DNA of 64,000 nucleotides from NCBI RefSeq assembly GCF_910591885.1, contig NC_063286.1, positions 3,038,001 to 3,102,000 on the forward strand, written 5' to 3'. A program made the position numbers and the translations under genes. Within the stretch, counting starts at the first letter, position 1, and each line of letters begins with the position of its first letter. The notes below the pieces were generated by a model. It worked only from the letters and a program-made list of their open reading frames with translations, was not told the origin of the DNA and did not search any database. The DNA comes from Bombus terrestris. Its lineage: Eukaryota > Arthropoda > Insecta > Hymenoptera > Apidae. Below are positions 60,191-64,000 of the stretch, piece after piece.

Positions 60191-63100
60191 GAGAATATCA
60201 TACATTTAAAGTAATTTGCATAGACAAGCAGATGTCAATAGGAAGATGGAAGTCTCAAGATTATGTCAGTAAAATTCAAAAAGTATTCAACAGCGTAATT
60301 AAATGGAAAGCTCGAACGAGTGTTCAAATTTTAATCCCGTTACAATTCTCTAATTTTTATATTTGAATGTTGTTCACATTTTAACAAACGACAGGAACTG
60401 TAATGTCCTAAGAACTGGTTTAACATAAATTCAGATTTTTCTCATATTACGTATAGATTGAAAATATTTGTCAACGTTAGATAAGATAAGTAGACTATTA
60501 AGTTACACCATTCCATAACTGCCGAACACCTAACGCGCTTTCTTGTGCTCGGCATTGTATCGCTTTCTGCTGCAATATCAACAACCTGTGTATATCGAAC
60601 GAATATAGATGGTTCTACTGTTAAGCCATAAAAGCAAAACCACAATTGCTCTTTTCTAAGCAAGTACAACATAAGGGAGAAGAATGAAATAAAACGACAT
60701 AAGGAAGAACATCATAAGTCCCCTTTCCTCGCGGAATTCACGGACAACAAAGAAAAATGGTCGTTGAGGATCTCATCGCACTGCTCGTCCCTTCCACGAC
60801 GTACAGTGTTTTTCTAAAAATCATGGAATTCCGTAGAATGGCGAAAGATAGCATTTCTGAGAAATCTTTCATGATCCGCGTTTCTTCTTGTACCGATTAA
60901 TTCCATACGTCTTTGAATCGTGACCCTCGGTATCTTCCTTTCGCGTGCGATCCCTCGTCGGCCATTTGTAAATGGTCCAGGCGTTCCATTTGAATTATTA
61001 TGTTGCCCTTTAGATCGCCTCGGTGATACGATCTTCATTAGTAGCTGACAGCCTCTGAACATTGATCTTCGATAAGGGGTACAAATAAAAGACCAGAGAT
61101 AACCTCTGCGTTATTTCAATATACAATAGAAAGTTTCGGTTTGGTTCAGCTCTGTGGAAAATGTGAAGTGTGAAGGGAAAAAGGAAAAGGAAGCACGGAG
61201 TGAGAGGAAGAAGGGAAAATAAAGGGCGAGTATACGAGGGGGGGAGTGAAAGAAAAGCGAAGAGAAGCGAGGAACGAGAGAAAGATACAAATTAGAAAAA
61301 CTAAAGAAGAAGAGGTTAGGTTAGGAAGTTAGAAGCGCGGCAAAGAAAGTAAGGTTAGGGAAACAAAAGATGGCAACGATCGGAGGAAGACCAAGGAACA
61401 TGGCGGGAGATAAGGGAGATTTCAAAAACGCATTGGATAAATACAGCTTGTCGGAAAAAGAGAAACCATGGAAAAAATTGAGAAAGCCAATATACAATAC
61501 TTTTTCTGTGACCGTCGGAACACAGCAGACGCATAATTTTAACGAGAAACGTTTAACAATTTTCCGCTGCCGAAATCCATATTACCGGTATAGTCCTGCT
61601 AAAGACCTTCTTCCGCGTACGGAAGTGGATCTCATAGCGCTGAAGAAGTACAATTCACGCTGTAAATACCTTTAATGTTCGCTCAGCGAGCAAACGATGC
61701 TCGCGCTAACGTCCTCGCAACGAAACACCGAGCATCGTTCTTGCACGGTAACAACGACGTTGAAAGACCTTTTCAAGCGAAACGGACGAACGACGAGTGG
61801 AAAAGAAAGGCTGAAAGAGAAGAGGAGGAAGAAGGGGGCGCGCAAAGATTTCGAAAGAAAAATACGTTGAGAGCATGCGAGAGGAAAGAATATTCCAGGG
61901 GTGGTTTCTCTCGCTGGTGTCGAAGCTCGCGAAGTGGCGCATTCAGCGGTGGAAAGGGGTGGGGTAAAAGGGGTGTGCAGCGGAATAGAGAGAGCACCAG
62001 GTTAGAGAAAGACGAAGCAGCCTGGTCCCGGCTCGCTCGCTCGCGTCCCAGCGCGCAACAAAAGCGTGATAAATCGAGTACATTAATTCGCATTTTACCT
62101 TTGTTTGCGTTATGGAATACAATATTAAATGGAATGGGCGCACAATAGATAATGTTGGGCGCCATCATTTACGCGGCGCAGCGCCGCGTAGACGAGAGCG
62201 AGACGTTGCTTAGGTTGCTCGGGGAGTTGGCTCGGCAATTGTTCCTGCCATCGTCCTTCGCCGTGGAATCCGCCCGCAGCCACCCCTCCCCCCCCCCCAT
62301 GCCCCGCCAAATTGTTCCGATCGCCGTTTCACAACCAACCAGAGCCATTAATCCGAGACCTGCTGAGAACCTGCTCCTTTGCTTCCTTCATCCCCCGTTG
62401 ATTTTGTCGTGAATTCGTCGTCGAGGTGGCCTTGACAGCCGATTTCCGCGACATCCGGTCGATCTTTATTTTCAATCTTCGTGTCTGTACTCAACAGGTA
62501 TGGTACGGCAAGGGAAGTTAGCGTTGCCTCGGGCAAATTTATTCTTCGTTGCTGTGCGATCGAATTTGAAAAAGCTAGGAATCTGAGCGGAGAGGCCGAT
62601 TAGAAATATAGCGTCTCATTAGCGTCGGCGTTACAAACAGCGGCTCTATCCGCGCGCCATTTGTCGCCGCCCAAACAACAGCCGTATCGTTGCTCTTAAT
62701 GGATTTCAATTTGAAACGATCAGCGGCAGAATCGCCGGTCCATTGACTAAAATTCCAAACATAAAACGAGGCTCGTGTCACGGCCCGTCCGCCGTTTGCT
62801 CGGTTAAATCATAAAATCAACAATCGGCGCACGCAGAAACGATTTCTCCGCGGTCTTTGAGAGGAAAGAGGAACAGTGAGCGGGACAGAGAGAAGTTAGC
62901 GATCTTTAATCGAAAGCGGGCAACGTTTCCGCTCGATGTCTGCTGGCAGAACTTGAGGCCCGTGCAAGTTGCTAGCTGCAAATGGTGTTGGCAGGCCTGG
63001 GTGACGCATGGATTCGATTCCTGGGAGCTCGTGATTCCGCTCGGTTAGCCTCGCGTCACTCCCAGCAAACCCCATTACCCGCTTCAACCCCCGGCCGCGT

Positions 63101-63748
63101 CGTCGCTGCGCTTCTATTCCGCTCGCTGTCGTGGAATCTGGACGCCGGCGTCGCTTACCTACCATCTACACTTAACCAGCAGCACACGTATGAGCACGGT
63201 CGCCAACCGAAACGCTCGAAAGGACCAGGGGAACGTTGCCATTGACGTTGCGATGCGAAACCACCGCCGCTGATAGTACGGTTGAGCGGGAAGTTAATGC
63301 AATGTCCAGTGATCGGTGATTGATCGCGTTTTTCTTTTGCTTTGTTTTCGTTTCTCCGGCGGAGAATTGTCGATTCGATGCCGTACAACCAGATTTTGTC
63401 GTTTATTTTGTTTTGATAAAATTCCTGACATTCATAGCCTTCACTTTTGTACTGTAACTGTAATTGACATAAAATGCTGGCTTGATGAAGTTCTATGGGA
63501 AGTTGTGGTTCTTCTTTGAATTTTGTTCATTGTAATTGGGAAAAATATCACAACTTCGATGTTAGTTGATGGCTAGAAGCGAGCATTTTAATGTGCTGAC
63601 TTAAATCGAAAGATACGAGTGTTTTAGAAGTAGCTGATGAATCTTACGATTTATAACGATTTATAATGATTTTCGAAGTGTTCAGGGAAAATATGAAGTA
63701 AAACATGTAGAGTGAAAGATGTTGTTAATATAAAATTAATTGAATTCT
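60191..63748. other. Unique non-coding DNA with GC-rich and purine-rich parts
   Basis: 60191-61130 is mixed. 61150-61360 is a purine-rich plus strand ending in GAGGTTAGGTTAGG. A 101-codon plus frame at 61370-61675 starts in a reasonable AAAAGATGGC context but has no recognised domain. A 157-codon plus frame at 61675-62148 is Arg/Glu/Ser-rich and is opposed by a 131-codon minus frame. A C-run is at 62288-62299. 62150-63250 is CpG-rich. A GATTCGATTCC string at 63010-63020 looks like a tRNA B box but no cloverleaf can be drawn. Confidence 0.45.
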
Positions 63749-64000
63749 ACAAGGACACGAACCTAACCTATCTGTTAATATTATTCAGCAAACAAGGATC
63801 TCTGAATTTTTCCTCAAAAGAAACCTATTATTATTAAGTTAAAGAATATGAAAAACAATATTTTAACGAGCTAATTATACACTGTGGATCTATAATTGAA
63901 ACGAAGCTTGAACATCTTACAAGGACATGAACCTAACCTATCTATGGATATTATTCAGCAAACAAGGATCTCTGAATTTTTCCTAAAAAGAAACCTATTA
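63749..64000. repeat. Tandem repeat of 170 bp, cut by the window end
   Basis: ACAAGGACACGAACCTAACC at 63749 recurs as ACAAGGACATGAACCTAACC at 63919, followed in both by ATTATTCAGCAAACAAGGAT, TCTCTGAATTTTTCCT and AAAGAAACCTATTA. Only the first unit and about half of the second are visible, so the array probably continues past 64000. Confidence 0.85.

Noticed and set aside
61314..61340. TTAGG telomeric repeat
   Set aside because: Only two imperfect copies of GGTTAGGTTAGG; such strings and CCTAACC are scattered through the window.
61675..62148. 157-codon plus frame as a protein
   Set aside because: Low-complexity Arg/Glu/Ser-rich peptide from purine-rich DNA, opposed by a 131-codon minus frame.
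63000..63025. tRNA gene (B-box-like GATTCGATTCC)
   Set aside because: No cloverleaf or A box upstream.

Overview
This window looks like non-coding, repeat-rich nuclear DNA from an insect, most likely a bee or another hymenopteran. The reasons are: alternation of AT-rich minisatellite blocks with moderately GC-rich stretches in which CpG is plainly not depleted; eroded non-LTR retrotransposon ORF2 pieces with a KWILGLD motif and a CX2CX8HX4C knuckle, as seen in ant and bee LINEs; and mariner-type and piggyBac-type (TTAA-flanked) terminal motifs. The taxon call is an inference. No host protein-coding gene, tRNA, rRNA or CRISPR array can be supported. The open frames are short, usually overlapped by equally long frames on the other strand, and match no family I recognise.

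Layout. From 1 to 9.4 kb, unique DNA is broken by a small 38-bp repeat (1.5 kb), an array of about eight 210-280 bp units (2.1-4.1 kb), the first copy of a ~180-bp satellite ('array II', 5.2-6.6 kb) and an LTR-like sequence (6.8-7.15 kb). At 9.4-11.7 kb lies a composite repeat made of ordered blocks with internal tandem arrays; its relatives are at 27.3-29.2 kb and 54.5-55.65 kb. A second LTR-like copy (12.4-12.8 kb) sits beside a strong hairpin. Further arrays are at 18.3-20.0, 21.7-22.5, 24.1-25.6 (array II again), 41.7-42.4, 44.6-46.0, 47.1-47.6, 51.15-51.57, 59.2-60.2 (array II again) and 63.75 kb to the window end.

Between the arrays lie small DNA-transposon derivatives. These include a mariner/Tc1-like MITE family with TA duplications (20.8, 29.3, 32.1, 39.0, 39.5 kb), a 361-bp element with 33-bp terminal inverted repeats and nested hairpins (52.3 kb), and an 82-bp inverted repeat (38.2-38.4 kb). 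Three 5'-truncated copies of one LINE family are present (35.1-36.6 kb minus, 49.3-50.1 kb minus, 57.1-57.5 kb plus), two of them retaining dead ORF2 C-termini.

The remaining unique segments may be intergenic or intronic; the sequence alone does not say which. The main interest lies in the repeats: the same satellite recurring at three separated loci with piggyBac-like terminal motifs, a composite block repeat whose middle expands as satellites, and an array whose monomers keep a minus-strand reading frame mostly open.
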